NCBI RefSeq assembly: GCF_900156865.1
Contig: NZ_LT732529.1
Coordinates: forward strand, 1,143,784-1,207,783
Length of the DNA: 64,000 nucleotides
Source: Litchfieldia sinesaloumensis
GTDB lineage: Bacteria > Bacillota > Bacilli > Bacillales > Bacillaceae_L
Direction: 5' to 3'
Shown: positions 44,890 through 54,452 of the stretch, in pieces
How the letters are laid out: each line of letters starts with the position of its first letter
How positions within the stretch are numbered: the stretch's first letter is position 1
Notes under the pieces: generated by a model
What the model was told of the DNA's origin: nothing
The model's input: only the letters and a program-made list of their open reading frames with translations
Databases searched by the model: none
Program-made: the position numbers and the translations under genes

Positions 44890-46110
44890 ATGCTAAGTCA
44901 AAAAACAATTGATATCGTGAAAAGTACAGTCCCAGTTCTAGAAAAATACGGAAAAGACATTACATCTCATTTCTACAAGCGTATGTTTACGAATAACCCA
45001 GAATTATTAAATATTTTTAACCACGCTAACCAAAGACAAGGTCGACAACAAACTGCTTTAGCTAATGCGGTTTACGCTGCAGCAGCTAATATCGACAATC
45101 TAGGAGCGATTATTCCTGTTGTTAAACAAATTGGTCAAAAACACCGTGCACTTGGTATTCAGCCAGAGCATTATCCAATCGTTGGTGAGAATCTTTTAGG
45201 TGCCATTAAAGAAGTTTTAGGCGATGCGGCTACAGACGATATTATTAATGCATGGGCGGAAAGCTATGGTGTCATTGCTGACGCATTTATCGGTGTCGAA
45301 AAAGAAATGTATAAGGAAGCAAAAGAACAGCCTGGTGGCTGGGAAGGCTTCAGAAACTTTGTTGTTGAACGAAAAGTAAAAGAAAGTGATGTCATTACAT
45401 CCTTCTACTTAAAACCAGAGGATGGTAAAGAAATTGCGTCTTATCGAGCTGGTCAATACTTAACAGTTAAAGTTCAGCCTGAAGGTGATGAATATACACA
45501 TATCCGCCACTATAGTCTTTCAGATGCACCTGGAAAAGATTATTATCGCATCAGTGTAAAACGTGAAGAACATGGTGTTGTCTCAAATTACTTACATCAA
45601 GAAATTAGCGAAGGTGATGTGATTACAGTTAGTGCGCCTGCTGGTGACTTTGTGCTAGAAGAAAAAGCAACACCTGCTATTTTAATTAGCGGAGGTGTTG
45701 GTTTAACTCCTATGGTGAGTATGTTAAACACGATTGTTGAGCAACAGCCTGAGCGTGAAGTTATGTTTATCCACGGTGCTCTTAACAGTGAGGTGCATGC
45801 GTTAAAGGATGAGGTAGCAGCTCTTGCGGCGAAACATGAGAATGTGAAGAATTTCGTTGCGTACTCTGCCCCAACTGACAAGGACCGACAAGAAATGAAT
45901 TTTGACAGAGAAGGATTTATTGACCTTGATTGGTTAAAATCAACGATCAATACAAAAGATGCAGACTTCTACTTCTGTGGCCCAGTACCATTTATGAAAA
46001 TGATGTATCGCTCATTAAAAGAATGGGGAATTGTATCCGAGAATATCCACTTTGAGTTCTTTGGACCAGCCGATGAATTAGAAGAGCCAACTGAAGTAGT
46101 AACTGCATAA
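44890..46110 (+). CDS. hmp: Flavohemoprotein Hmp (nitric oxide dioxygenase)
   Basis: A 406-residue nitric oxide dioxygenase that turns NO into nitrate using NADPH, FAD and heme. The globin domain (about residues 1-138) has the proximal histidine in QKHRALGIQPEHYPIVGE; the FAD domain follows with YRAGQYLTVKV and HIRHYSLSDAP; GGVGLTPMVSML and YFCGPVPFMKMM form the NAD domain. The ATG follows AGAAAGGACG. Likely repressed by NsrR next door. Confidence 0.97.
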   Translation: MLSQKTIDIVKSTVPVLEKYGKDITSHFYKRMFTNNPELLNIFNHANQRQGRQQTALANAVYAAAANIDNLGAIIPVVKQIGQKHRALGIQPEHYPIVGENLLGAIKEVLGDAATDDIINAWAESYGVIADAFIGVEKEMYKEAKEQPGGWEGFRNFVVERKVKESDVITSFYLKPEDGKEIASYRAGQYLTVKVQPEGDEYTHIRHYSLSDAPGKDYYRISVKREEHGVVSNYLHQEISEGDVITVSAPAGDFVLEEKATPAILISGGVGLTPMVSMLNTIVEQQPEREVMFIHGALNSEVHALKDEVAALAAKHENVKNFVAYSAPTDKDRQEMNFDREGFIDLDWLKSTINTKDADFYFCGPVPFMKMMYRSLKEWGIVSENIHFEFFGPADELEEPTEVVTA

Positions 46111-46119
46111 GATTAATAG

Positions 46120-46149
46120 AGCCATCTAGTTAAATACTAGATGGCTTTT
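46120..46149. terminator. Bidirectional terminator between hmp and the purine permease
   Basis: AGCCATCTAG-TTAAATA-CTAGATGGCT followed by TTT; convergent genes on either side. Confidence 0.88.
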
Positions 46150-46154
46150 CTTTG

Positions 46155-47489
46155 TTAGGATAAGGAAGCTGGTTTTGAATTATTTTTAACTTCTGGAATA
46201 ATCAAGTTTAGTACCAATACTGCGATTGCCCCGACAGCAGTACCAGAAGAAAGAATGTAGTTTGCGAAATCAGGGACACTGTAAAGTATCTCTTTAGGTA
46301 AAACAATTGTTCCAACAGTTAATAGGATGGGAACGCCGACAACAATCATGTTGCGGTCATCAATCGTTATACGTTGAATAACTTTAAGACCATTCATTAC
46401 GATTGCCACACAGACAACACCAAAAATACCTTGGATTACAGGTTGAGGAATACAAGTAATAATTGCGGAGAGCTTTGGAATCAAGCCTAAAACAATCAAG
46501 ATAATCCCCGCTGCAATTATAGCCATACGACTTGCAACCCCAGTAATTGCAAGAATACCAGCATTAGAAGAATAACCAGTCACCGGTGTTCCGCCAACTA
46601 AAGATCCTACAAAACAGCCAATCCCCTCGCCTACTGACCCACGATTTAGACGTTTATCATCCAACTCTTCACCTGTAACTGTCGATACAACAAACCAAGT
46701 TCCTGTTGTTTCAATTAGTATAATCATATAAATAAATACCATTGTTAAGATTGCTTGAAGATCAAAAACAGGTTTTCCAAATGGGAAGAAGCTTGGTAAT
46801 GAAATCCACTTTGCATCCTTAACAACTGAAAAATCTACGGTTCCAAAAAATGATGCTGTAATTGTACCAATTACAATCGCTAGAATAACAGATACTAAAC
46901 GGAAAAATGTGCCATATCCATTTTTCTTACGACCAAGTAGCATAAATACCAATAAAACTCCTGCAGAGATAGCAGCGACAATTACATTATGACCAACGTT
47001 TCCTGGTGACGTGTAAATACTGTTGAAGGCACTTGGCATTAATGAAATTCCAACTATTACAATTACTGTTCCACCAACTAATGGAGGGATTATTTTCCTG
47101 ACAGTTTTTGCAAATATTTTTAGCGGATATCCTAAAATCGCAATTAACAGCGCACCAGGTATTAAACTACCGAAGACAGCCCCTAGACCTAGTTTACCGC
47201 CGATGGCTGCAAGGGCACCGATTGGTACATACGATGGACCTTGAACAACAGGTAATTTTAACCCCCCGATTGTTTGCAGGAGTGTAGCAATACCAGCTGC
47301 TAGGAAGCACATTTGAATAAAGTAAGTTGTGTCCATAGTGTTTAATGCGAGTAGTCCCGCAATAATAATGGGTGCAATATAAAGATCCATTGCAAGTACA
47401 TGTTGAAATCCTAAGAGAAGAGATTTACCAATACTAATTTTGTCATTAACTCCGATGGATAAGTTCGGATTTTGTGAATTTTGTTCCAC
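46155..47489 (-). CDS. NCS2 purine/xanthine/urate permease
   Basis: A 444-residue transporter with about 12-14 helices, NCS2 (xanthine/uracil permease) family, near PbuX and PucJ/PucK. The signature area GLKLPVVQGPSYVPIGALAAIGG and the GTPVTGYSSNAGILAITGVASR motif are typical of proton-coupled purine permeases. PurR-like boxes precede it, supporting a purine substrate, though xanthine or urate cannot be chosen by sequence. Confidence 0.9.
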   Translation of the reverse strand: MEQNSQNPNLSIGVNDKISIGKSLLLGFQHVLAMDLYIAPIIIAGLLALNTMDTTYFIQMCFLAAGIATLLQTIGGLKLPVVQGPSYVPIGALAAIGGKLGLGAVFGSLIPGALLIAILGYPLKIFAKTVRKIIPPLVGGTVIVIVGISLMPSAFNSIYTSPGNVGHNVIVAAISAGVLLVFMLLGRKKNGYGTFFRLVSVILAIVIGTITASFFGTVDFSVVKDAKWISLPSFFPFGKPVFDLQAILTMVFIYMIILIETTGTWFVVSTVTGEELDDKRLNRGSVGEGIGCFVGSLVGGTPVTGYSSNAGILAITGVASRMAIIAAGIILIVLGLIPKLSAIITCIPQPVIQGIFGVVCVAIVMNGLKVIQRITIDDRNMIVVGVPILLTVGTIVLPKEILYSVPDFANYILSSGTAVGAIAVLVLNLIIPEVKNNSKPASLS

Positions 47490-47641
47490 TTTTATTCCCC
47501 CAATATTATGAAATAAGTAATGAATAAATGGATGTTTCTTCAGAGTGTGAACTCCTGATAATTAACATTGGTTAAAATACACTACTATCGTGTTCTTTAA
47601 TATATTTGAATTATAAAGAAGGTTTTTAAAAATGTAAACAA

Positions 47642-47687
47642 AAAATACGAATATTTTACATTGATTACTTTTTATTGTTCGGTTTTT
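47642..47687. promoter_or_regulatory. Candidate PurR box pair between permease and Rieske gene
   Basis: ATTGTTCGGTTTT at 47674-47686 equals the inverted PurBox (consensus AWWWCCGAACWWT read in reverse). AAATACGAATATT at 47643-47655 is a weaker partner in the opposite orientation. The cores CGAA and TTCG are 26 bases apart, close to the spacing in known PurR sites. It could regulate both divergent genes. Confidence 0.5.
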
Positions 47688-47751
47688 GTTGACTAACTAG
47701 CTTGATATAATTAAAATGTAAGGAGGAATAATGAATTAAGGAGGATTGGTC

Positions 47752-48729
47752 ATGTTAGTTGAGGACCAGGTTTTGAGAAATCAATGGGTTGTTGCAGCTA
47801 GAGCTGAAGATATTAAAGATGACCCACAACAAGTAATCGTATTAGGTGAAAGAATCGTTTTATTTAGAACTGAAGAAGGTATTCATGCTTTTAAAGATCT
47901 TTGTATTCACCGAGGTGCTGCCCTTTCACAAGGTTGTGTAAAAGACGGACAATTGGTTTGTCCTTATCATGGGTGGGAATATGATTCAGAAGGTACATGT
48001 ACCAAAATTCCTCAATTGCCTGAAGGAAGAAAAATCCCTTTAAAAGCGAAGGCAATTAAATTTTCATGTAGAGAAGAATATGGTTATGTGTGGGTTAATC
48101 TAAATAACAATAATCCTGAGATGTTTACATATCAGCCATTTATTGATAAAAGCTATCACAATGTTTTATGGGGACAAACTGAGGTTAATGCAAATCCCCC
48201 AAGAATTGTTGAGAATTTTCTAGATGTTGGCCACCTTGCATTTGTCCATGAGGGATTCTTAGGAGTTCAAGAAAAACCGGTGATTAGTGATTATCAAGTT
48301 CATCAAGTTGAAGAGCGTATTTATTCAGATGAGATCGCAATCTTCCAACCCGACCCTGATGGTACTGGAGTATCAAAGGATGTATATTATACGTACGAAG
48401 TCTTCAACCCGCTGGTTGTTCAATTTACAAAGAGAGATCCTGATTCTGATAATAAGATGACAATAGTCCTTATGATACAACCTATCACAGAAGGAAAATC
48501 CATTGCTCATGGAATCATCTCCTTTAACTATGAAACTGGTACAACTGATGAAGAAACGATTCAGTTCCAAGACATGATTTTTGCACAGGACAAGCCAATT
48601 GTTGAAAATCAAAAGCCTGAAGATCTGCCATTAGATTTACAAGTTGAGCTTTCATTAAAATCAGACCGTATGAGTATTGCATATCGTCAATACTTGAAAA
48701 AATTAGGTGTTACATTAGGAACTGCTTAA
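47752..48729 (+). CDS. Rieske-type aromatic ring-hydroxylating oxygenase
   Basis: A 325-residue oxygenase alpha-type protein. The Rieske 2Fe-2S motif is CIHRG...CPYHGW, and the catalytic iron site is in ENFLDVGHLAFVHE (Asp-x2-His-x4-His). One-component length suggests a terminal oxygenase needing a separate reductase, which is not adjacent. It resembles HpxD and N-demethylase-like families that act on purines. The start at 47752 is 7 bases after GGAGG. Divergent from a purine permease. Confidence 0.85.
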   Translation: MLVEDQVLRNQWVVAARAEDIKDDPQQVIVLGERIVLFRTEEGIHAFKDLCIHRGAALSQGCVKDGQLVCPYHGWEYDSEGTCTKIPQLPEGRKIPLKAKAIKFSCREEYGYVWVNLNNNNPEMFTYQPFIDKSYHNVLWGQTEVNANPPRIVENFLDVGHLAFVHEGFLGVQEKPVISDYQVHQVEERIYSDEIAIFQPDPDGTGVSKDVYYTYEVFNPLVVQFTKRDPDSDNKMTIVLMIQPITEGKSIAHGIISFNYETGTTDEETIQFQDMIFAQDKPIVENQKPEDLPLDLQVELSLKSDRMSIAYRQYLKKLGVTLGTA

Positions 48730-48768
48730 TAAACATAGATTCAGGAAGCCTGTAGCCGCAACATACAC

Positions 48769-48817
48769 AAAGAGTGCCAATCAAATCCAATCTAACAGAT
48801 TTGACTGGCACTCTTTT
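48769..48817. terminator. Bidirectional terminator
   Basis: AAAGAGTGCCA with TCAAATC pairs with GATTTGA and TGGCACTCTTT, a stem of about 18 base pairs, between convergent genes. Confidence 0.9.
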
Positions 48818-49082
48818 ATAGTCGAAAAATATTCCTAAGTCTCATTACATTATAAAAAAGTGCTGCATCTCTTCCCTCTTTTGAGTACCGATTCCTTTGT
48901 TGCCGTAAACACTCCATGAAAGCTAAATCACACTCTCGTGATGGGCCAAAACGTTGATAGCATAAATCATGCCTCATACAACATGAATCAACACGATTTG
49001 TTGGTGGACCAGTACCTCCACATCCTGGTCCACACCACCTATAGCCAGGCATGCAAAATCCCAATCCTCTTCTCCCGCTCAT
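48816..49082 (-). CDS. Small phospholipase A2-like protein
   Basis: An 88-residue cysteine-rich protein. GYRWCGPGCGG resembles the calcium-binding loop and CCMRHDLCY the catalytic His-Asp motif of secreted phospholipase A2; the compact size is like the PLA2 domain of parvovirus VP1. No signal peptide is seen, so how it leaves the cell, or whether it does, is unclear. AGGAGGGAG precedes the start. Similar proteins are known in some Bacillus genomes. Confidence 0.8.
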   Translation of the reverse strand: MSGRRGLGFCMPGYRWCGPGCGGTGPPTNRVDSCCMRHDLCYQRFGPSRECDLAFMECLRQQRNRYSKEGRDAALFYNVMRLRNIFRL

Positions 49083-49273
49083 CTACTCCCTCCTTTTTAC
49101 CGAACTATACTACTAAAATATGTTTTTATTCCTTGAAAGGAAGGGCAATTGTCTTATTACTCTAGTAGGTCAATAAATAATGATTGAAAAATCTGATAAA
49201 CATTTGGTACCATTACTCTAATGTATTAACGTACTACAGGGTTATTTCACTCATCAGGAAGAAGGAGATTAAT

Positions 49274-50521
49274 TTGAAGGGTAAACTTCATTATGCGTGG
49301 ATGATTGTATTTGTTACATTCCTCGCCTTTTTAGCGGTTCAAGGAGGCAGACTTGCATTCGGGGCTTTCGTCGAACCTTGGGAAAATGATTTACATATGG
49401 ATAGGGCAACAACTTCCCTTATTTCGACTTTAAGTTTTGTCATTTATGGTGTATCTCAGCCATTTATAGGTAGTTTGATAGATAGGTATGGTGCTCGATT
49501 TATATTGTCGGTTAGTACATTCATAGTTGGGATAAGCTTCCTATTAATCAGCTTTGTAACTCAACCTTGGCAACTGTTCCTCCTCTATTCATTTGTTTCG
49601 ATTGGTGTCGGTGGGGCTTCTAACGTTGCAGGGACGGTTCTTATTACGAACTGGTTTAATAAAAAACGCGGACTTGCACTAGGTATTATGGAAGCAGGCT
49701 TTGGGTTTGGACAAATGCTTCTTGTTCCTGGATCATTAATATTGATTCATTGGTTTGATTGGAGAATAACTATTTTAATTCTTGGGGCATTGTTAATTGT
49801 TATTGTGTTCCCTGTCATTCTATTCTTTTTACGAAATCATCCAAATGACAAGGCAATGGAACCTCTTGGTGGGAACGTAATCGAGGAAGGTGCAACAAAC
49901 AAATCTGTAAAGAAATCCGTTTCCTTAAAAGCCCTTTTTAAAATGCGCCAATTTTGGTTCTTAATGCTACCTTTCGCCATTTGTGGGTTCACCACGACGG
50001 GATTGATGGATACTCACCTTATTCCTTTATCCCACCATCATGGTTTTTCCGTTACTGTGACCGGTACAGCAGTCAGCATTTTAGCGGCTTGTAATATCGT
50101 AGGAATCTTACTATCTGGAATTATTATCGATTATTGGAGTAGCCGTAAGTTATTAGTATTTATCTATTTTACACGTGCATTATCAATTGTGATTCTTGTA
50201 TATTCGCACGATACATTGTTACTGTTACTCTTTGCGGCCGTTTTTGGATTTGTAGATTTCGCAACAGTTGCACCTACTTCATTACTGTTAACTCAATATT
50301 TTAAAGAGTATTCACTTGGGGTAATAGTGGGTTGCCTGTCTTTAAGTCATCAAATCGGCTCTGCATTGGGTGCATATATCCCTGGTTTTTTATTTAGTCA
50401 ATTCGGCAATTACAATTTTTCTCTTTATATTTCCATAGTTATCGTACTCGCTGCAGCAATAATGAACCTATTATTACCGGAACCAAATCGGAACAAAATG
50501 ACCGAAAAAAGGGCTAGCTAG
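49274..50521 (+). CDS. MFS transporter (OFA/monocarboxylate-like)
   Basis: A 415-residue, 12-helix major facilitator. [17 protein letters not shown] between helices 2 and 3 and [22 protein letters not shown] between 4 and 5 are typical of the OFA/monocarboxylate group. Substrate unknown. TTG at 49274 has AAGGAG 7 bases upstream. Downstream of the Rieske gene but separated by the PLA2-like gene on the other strand. Confidence 0.85.
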   Translation: MKGKLHYAWMIVFVTFLAFLAVQGGRLAFGAFVEPWENDLHMDRATTSLISTLSFVIYGVSQPFIGSLIDRYGARFILSVSTFIVGISFLLISFVTQPWQLFLLYSFVSIGVGGASNVAGTVLITNWFNKKRGLALGIMEAGFGFGQMLLVPGSLILIHWFDWRITILILGALLIVIVFPVILFFLRNHPNDKAMEPLGGNVIEEGATNKSVKKSVSLKALFKMRQFWFLMLPFAICGFTTTGLMDTHLIPLSHHHGFSVTVTGTAVSILAACNIVGILLSGIIIDYWSSRKLLVFIYFTRALSIVILVYSHDTLLLLLFAAVFGFVDFATVAPTSLLLTQYFKEYSLGVIVGCLSLSHQIGSALGAYIPGFLFSQFGNYNFSLYISIVIVLAAAIMNLLLPEPNRNKMTEKRAS

Positions 50522-50545
50522 GATTTTATAGCTACCCCTTTTTTG
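50511..50545 (+). terminator. Terminator of the MFS gene
   Basis: GGGCTAGCT and AGCTACCCC form the stem (one bulge), followed by TTTTTTG. Confidence 0.65.
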
Positions 50546-50713
50546 TTTATGCTAATTAATAATTTAGGACAAAGTTTACATAATATCATTATGCTCAACT
50601 TATTGAGTTTTTTCCAACAAAAATGTTGTATTATTATGGACCATTTTAATTTTCATACATATAGTATTTAGTGATATTTGGGCTCTTATCATTACATTAT
50701 TGAGGTGATCCGT

Positions 50714-50929
50714 ATGTATGTTGTTCATTACTTTGAGAATAAAAATCTATTGTTAACTCGACTGGTCGAGAGTCTACCTGCGGTTGATGAAGCAATTAAA
50801 GTTAAAGGACGTAAAGGCAAGGTTATAAAGATTACAGAAGTTGATGAAAAAAATGTTCATATTCAAGTTGAAGTAGATCGGATTGTGAAGAAAAAGGTAA
50901 TAGATGACTCGAAAAAACGAAGAAGATAA
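50714..50929 (+). CDS. Small basic protein, unknown
   Basis: A 71-residue protein with a beta-rich body (KVIKITEVDEKNVHIQVEVDRIV) and a basic tail ending KKRRR, suggesting nucleic-acid contact. TGAGGTGATC precedes the ATG. I do not recognise a named family; codon use fits the neighbours. Confidence 0.7.
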   Translation: MYVVHYFENKNLLLTRLVESLPAVDEAIKVKGRKGKVIKITEVDEKNVHIQVEVDRIVKKKVIDDSKKRRR

Positions 50930-50960
50930 TCGTTATTGAGGTTATTTTCTATAAATAAGA

Positions 50961-51004
50961 AGGCCTACTTCTAATGCTTAAATACATAAGAAGTAGGCCC
51001 TATT
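50961..51004. terminator. Bidirectional terminator
   Basis: AGGCCTACTTCT and AGAAGTAGGCC form a strong stem around about 16 bases between convergent genes; T-rich flanks follow on both strands. Confidence 0.85.
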
Positions 51005-51823
51005 TTATTTCCACCAACTATCAAACATACTTGCTGGTACATGGCGTTTATGTTGGGAAATGATATATCGTTTTTCTATTTTTTCAGCTTCATCCGCTGG
51101 TATTTGTTTACCTTCTAAATAGTCATCAAGAAGGTCGTATGTGATTCCAAGCTCGGTTTCATCAGCTTGCTGAGGAGTATTGTCTAATAAATCTGCAGTA
51201 GGTACTTTCAAATACAAACGTTCATCAGCGCCTAATTCTTTTAGTAGCAAACGGCCTTGGCGCTTTGTTAACCCGGTTAAAGGGAGTACGTCTGCTCCTC
51301 CATCACCATACTTCGTAAAGAAACCAGTGACTGCTTCAGCGGCGTGATCTGTTCCAACCACTAATAAATTGTGCATGCCACCAACCGCATATTGAGCAAT
51401 CATTCTTGCTCGAGCTTTCACATTCCCTTTATTAAAATCGCTTAATTCTTGTGATGTCGAATCTTTATACTCATTTGCAAATGCATCAACAGTGCTAGCA
51501 ATATCAAATGTAAGAGAACGGTCTGGTTTGATAAAGGATAGTGCAGTCTGAGCATCATCCTCATCCTTCTGTATACGATATGGCAAGCGAATTGCGACAA
51601 AGGATGCTTTGTGCCCTTCATTGCGTAACTCCTCAACCGCCAGTTGACAAAGCCTTCCTGCTAATGTTGAGTCTTGACCGCCACTAATTCCTAACACAAA
51701 GCCTTCTGTCCTACTTTTCAAAAGATATTCTTTGAGAAAATCGACCCTTAATTTGATTTCCTCTTTCGGATTTATAGTTGGCTTTACATTTAGGTCTTTC
51801 ATGATTTGTTGCTGAATACTCAT
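51005..51823 (-). CDS. nadE: NH3-dependent NAD+ synthetase
   Basis: A 272-residue NAD synthetase that amidates nicotinate adenine dinucleotide. The ATP-pyrophosphatase P-loop GISGGQDST and the [23 protein letters not shown] segment are present, and there is no glutaminase domain, so it uses ammonia. The start at 51823 follows GGGAGGG. It is the third gene of a pncA-pncB-nadE salvage operon; 36 bases separate it from pncB. Confidence 0.96.
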   Translation of the reverse strand: MSIQQQIMKDLNVKPTINPKEEIKLRVDFLKEYLLKSRTEGFVLGISGGQDSTLAGRLCQLAVEELRNEGHKASFVAIRLPYRIQKDEDDAQTALSFIKPDRSLTFDIASTVDAFANEYKDSTSQELSDFNKGNVKARARMIAQYAVGGMHNLLVVGTDHAAEAVTGFFTKYGDGGADVLPLTGLTKRQGRLLLKELGADERLYLKVPTADLLDNTPQQADETELGITYDLLDDYLEGKQIPADEAEKIEKRYIISQHKRHVPASMFDSWWK

Positions 51824-51859
51824 GAAAATATCCCTCCCAGGTTTGTTTCGCAATAAACA

Positions 51860-53335
51860 TTATTCGTTTATTTTGCCTATCATTTCCTCGATATTCAATT
51901 TTACCTCTTCAATGCGTTTCATTTTGTTATCCCAGCATGCTTGACTGAGATCAACAGGATATTCTTCTGGCATTTGAGTACGCTTGTACTCGTCCCAAAG
52001 AAGCTCTAGGTTTTCATTTAAATATTCACGAATTTCCTGTAAGCTTGGAATCTCGTATACGAGTTTTCCGTTTTCGAAAATTGTATGTTGCAATTCTCTA
52101 GCTTCGAAATTGGTAACAAACTTGCTTATAAACGTATGAACTGGATGGAACATTTTAATTCGTTTTTCGTTTTGAGGGTCTTCATGCTCAAGCGTGATAT
52201 AATCCCCTTCAGATTTTTGACTGCTTTTATTAATGATTCTATACACTTTCTTTAATCCTGGTGTTGAAACTTTTTCAGGGTTACCGCTTATTTTGATAGT
52301 GTCTACCATATTTCCGTTTTTATCTTCAATTGACACTAACTTATAAACAGCCCCCAGTGCCGGTTGGTCATATGCAGTAATAAGCTTTGTTCCAATACCC
52401 CATGAATCAATTTTTGCTCCTTGGGATTTCAAGTTGATAATCGTATGTTCATCTAGGTCGTTGGATGCTACGATTTTAGCGTCTTTAAATCCTGCGTCAT
52501 CGAGCATTTTTCGGGCTTCTTTAGATAGATAGGACAAATCACCACTATCTAAGCGAATTCCGATAAAGTTAATATTGTCTCCTTCTTCCTTTGCAACTCT
52601 AATTGCATTTGGAACTCCAGATTTCAACGTATCATATGTATCAACGAGGAACACACAATTTTTGTGAGTCTTTGCATAGTGCTTGAAAGCTCGATATTCA
52701 TCTCGAAAAGCTTGTATCATCGAGTGTGCATGTGTACCTGAAATTGGTATGTCAAATAATTTACCTGCTCTAACATTAGAGGTAGAATCAAACCCAGCAA
52801 TATAGGCTGCTCTTGTTCCCCAAATGGCTGCATCAAGTTCGTGAGCTCGTCTTGTCCCGAATTCCATTGCAATTTGATCCCCAACAACTTGTTTAATCCG
52901 TGATGCTTTAGTTGCGATTAGAGTCTGGTAATTGATTATATTTAGGATTGGAGTCTCTAAGAGCACTACCTCACAAATCGGTCCCTCAATACGAAGGAGT
53001 GGTTCATTTGCAAATACCACTTCCCCTTCTTTTACTGAACGAAGAGTTCCAGTAAAGCGAAGGTCTTTCAGGTAATTTAAAAAGTCATCATCATAGCCTT
53101 CTTCCCTCAAATAGGCAATATCAGTTTCGCTGAATGAGAAATTTTCTAGGAAGTGAATAATTCTCTCAAGTCCAGCGAAAACTGCATAGCCATTGCCAAA
53201 GGGTAGTTTACGGAAATTCACTTCAAATACAGCTCTCTGGTTATGTAATCCATCCCTCCAATATGTTTCTGTCATATTTATTTGATAAAGATCTGTATGT
53301 AATGCAAAGCTGTCGTCCTTACTATATTTGTTCAT
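51860..53335 (-). CDS. pncB: Nicotinate phosphoribosyltransferase
   Basis: A 491-residue nicotinate phosphoribosyltransferase making nicotinate mononucleotide in the Preiss-Handler salvage route. LHTDLYQINMTETYW at the N-terminus, GTRRAHELDAA, SGTHAHSMIQAF and IRLDSGDLSYLS are characteristic. Middle gene of the salvage operon, 37 bases after pncA. GGAGG precedes the ATG. Confidence 0.96.
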   Translation of the reverse strand: MNKYSKDDSFALHTDLYQINMTETYWRDGLHNQRAVFEVNFRKLPFGNGYAVFAGLERIIHFLENFSFSETDIAYLREEGYDDDFLNYLKDLRFTGTLRSVKEGEVVFANEPLLRIEGPICEVVLLETPILNIINYQTLIATKASRIKQVVGDQIAMEFGTRRAHELDAAIWGTRAAYIAGFDSTSNVRAGKLFDIPISGTHAHSMIQAFRDEYRAFKHYAKTHKNCVFLVDTYDTLKSGVPNAIRVAKEEGDNINFIGIRLDSGDLSYLSKEARKMLDDAGFKDAKIVASNDLDEHTIINLKSQGAKIDSWGIGTKLITAYDQPALGAVYKLVSIEDKNGNMVDTIKISGNPEKVSTPGLKKVYRIINKSSQKSEGDYITLEHEDPQNEKRIKMFHPVHTFISKFVTNFEARELQHTIFENGKLVYEIPSLQEIREYLNENLELLWDEYKRTQMPEEYPVDLSQACWDNKMKRIEEVKLNIEEMIGKINE

Positions 53336-53372
53336 TAAAATAAACCTCCAATAATATAAACCGTGTCTGTCA

Positions 53373-53921
53373 TTAAATTACTTCTGCGCCTATTGAATCT
53401 TTAAAATGCCCTAGTGCCCAATCATGCCCCGCCGGATTAAAGCTTGCAACGGCCGAACTATGAATGACAATTTTGAATCCACGGTTGTACGCATCTACAG
53501 CAGTGTGAAGTACACAGATATCTGTACATACTCCAACGATATGGACCTCTGTGATCCCACGCTCGCGTAATTTGATATCTAGATCAGTTCCTGCAAATGC
53601 AGAGTATCTTGTTTTATCCAACCAATAAACATTCGAATTTGTTTGTTGCTCGTTGAACACTCTTTGTAAATCTCCATAGAGTAATCTTCCCGACGTATCC
53701 TCTAGATTATGAGGAGGGAATAATTTTGTTTCAGGATGTAATTCATCGCCTTCTTTGTGAAGGTCAATTGCGAATACGACAAAGTCCCCATTTTTTATAA
53801 ATTCTTCAGTGATACGTACAATTTCTTTTTCAATTTGTTGACCTGGTTCTCCACAAGTCAGTGCCCCATCACTAGCTACAAAATCATTTGTATAATCTAC
53901 ATTTAGTAAAGCCTTTTTCAT
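53373..53921 (-). CDS. pncA: Nicotinamidase
   Basis: A 182-residue isochorismatase-fold amidase converting nicotinamide to nicotinate. The catalytic triad can be placed at Asp8 or Asp11 (NVDYTNDF), a central lysine (DKTRYSAF) and the cysteine in GVCTDICVLHTA; metal ligands lie in FAIDLHKEGDELHPET. First gene of the operon; GAGGAGGAAA precedes the ATG. No NiaR-like TGTCTTGACA site is obvious upstream. Confidence 0.95.
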   Translation of the reverse strand: MKKALLNVDYTNDFVASDGALTCGEPGQQIEKEIVRITEEFIKNGDFVVFAIDLHKEGDELHPETKLFPPHNLEDTSGRLLYGDLQRVFNEQQTNSNVYWLDKTRYSAFAGTDLDIKLRERGITEVHIVGVCTDICVLHTAVDAYNRGFKIVIHSSAVASFNPAGHDWALGHFKDSIGAEVI

Positions 53922-54119
53922 AGCATTTCCTCCTCTTTAAGATGATTATTCTGTAAAGAATTCATATCCATAACGACTAGCTTAATTTAAACTGATTTTA
54001 TGTAGAGTGAAACATTTTAGGCTATAACGTCCATTTTATATGAAATTTGACTGTTTTTGAATAGAATTGAATTTTTTTGTTAAATCTTAAGGATGCAAAA
54101 TAGATGTGGAGTTGTGTAA

Positions 54120-54404
54120 ATGTTTAAAACTGTAACTGAGCAGGATTGGGTTGATGAATACATAAAAAGTAAGAAAAACCCGTCCCCTGTCGTTTTAGGT
54201 ACAAGAGGTACTTGGACTGGAAACAGGAAGCCAATGATTATATTAGGATTTTCAATGGTGGATGTTTTAGTCCTTGGAGATATATATGGGGTATCCCATC
54301 ATCCAGTCAGGAAAATGAAAAGTAAAAACATTACCTACTATGCAATTAACATCATTGAAAAAAAGAAGGTAAAAGAAATTATTGAAGAGTGGAAGGTTAA
54401 ATAA
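54120..54404 (+). CDS. Hypothetical protein
   Basis: A 94-residue basic protein (TVTEQDWVDEYIKSKKNPSP..., ending EWKVK), single compact domain, no membrane helix or motif I can name. GGAG lies upstream and a terminator-like hairpin follows. Codon use resembles neighbours. Confidence 0.6.
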   Translation: MFKTVTEQDWVDEYIKSKKNPSPVVLGTRGTWTGNRKPMIILGFSMVDVLVLGDIYGVSHHPVRKMKSKNITYYAINIIEKKKVKEIIEEWKVK

Positions 54405-54407
54405 TGA

Positions 54408-54447
54408 TAAGAACCCCAACGTAGGTTACGTGGGGGCTCCTTATTTG
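54408..54447 (-). terminator. Terminator of the DUF1292 gene
   Basis: On the minus strand AGCCCCCACGT and ACGTTGGGGTTCT form an imperfect stem, followed by TTATCATTATTT. It may serve the convergent gene too. Confidence 0.5.
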
Positions 54448-54452
54448 GGAAA

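Noticed and set aside
47490-47600. Guanine/xanthine riboswitch before the purine permease
   Set aside because: None of the conserved purine-aptamer blocks is present in the leader on the minus strand.
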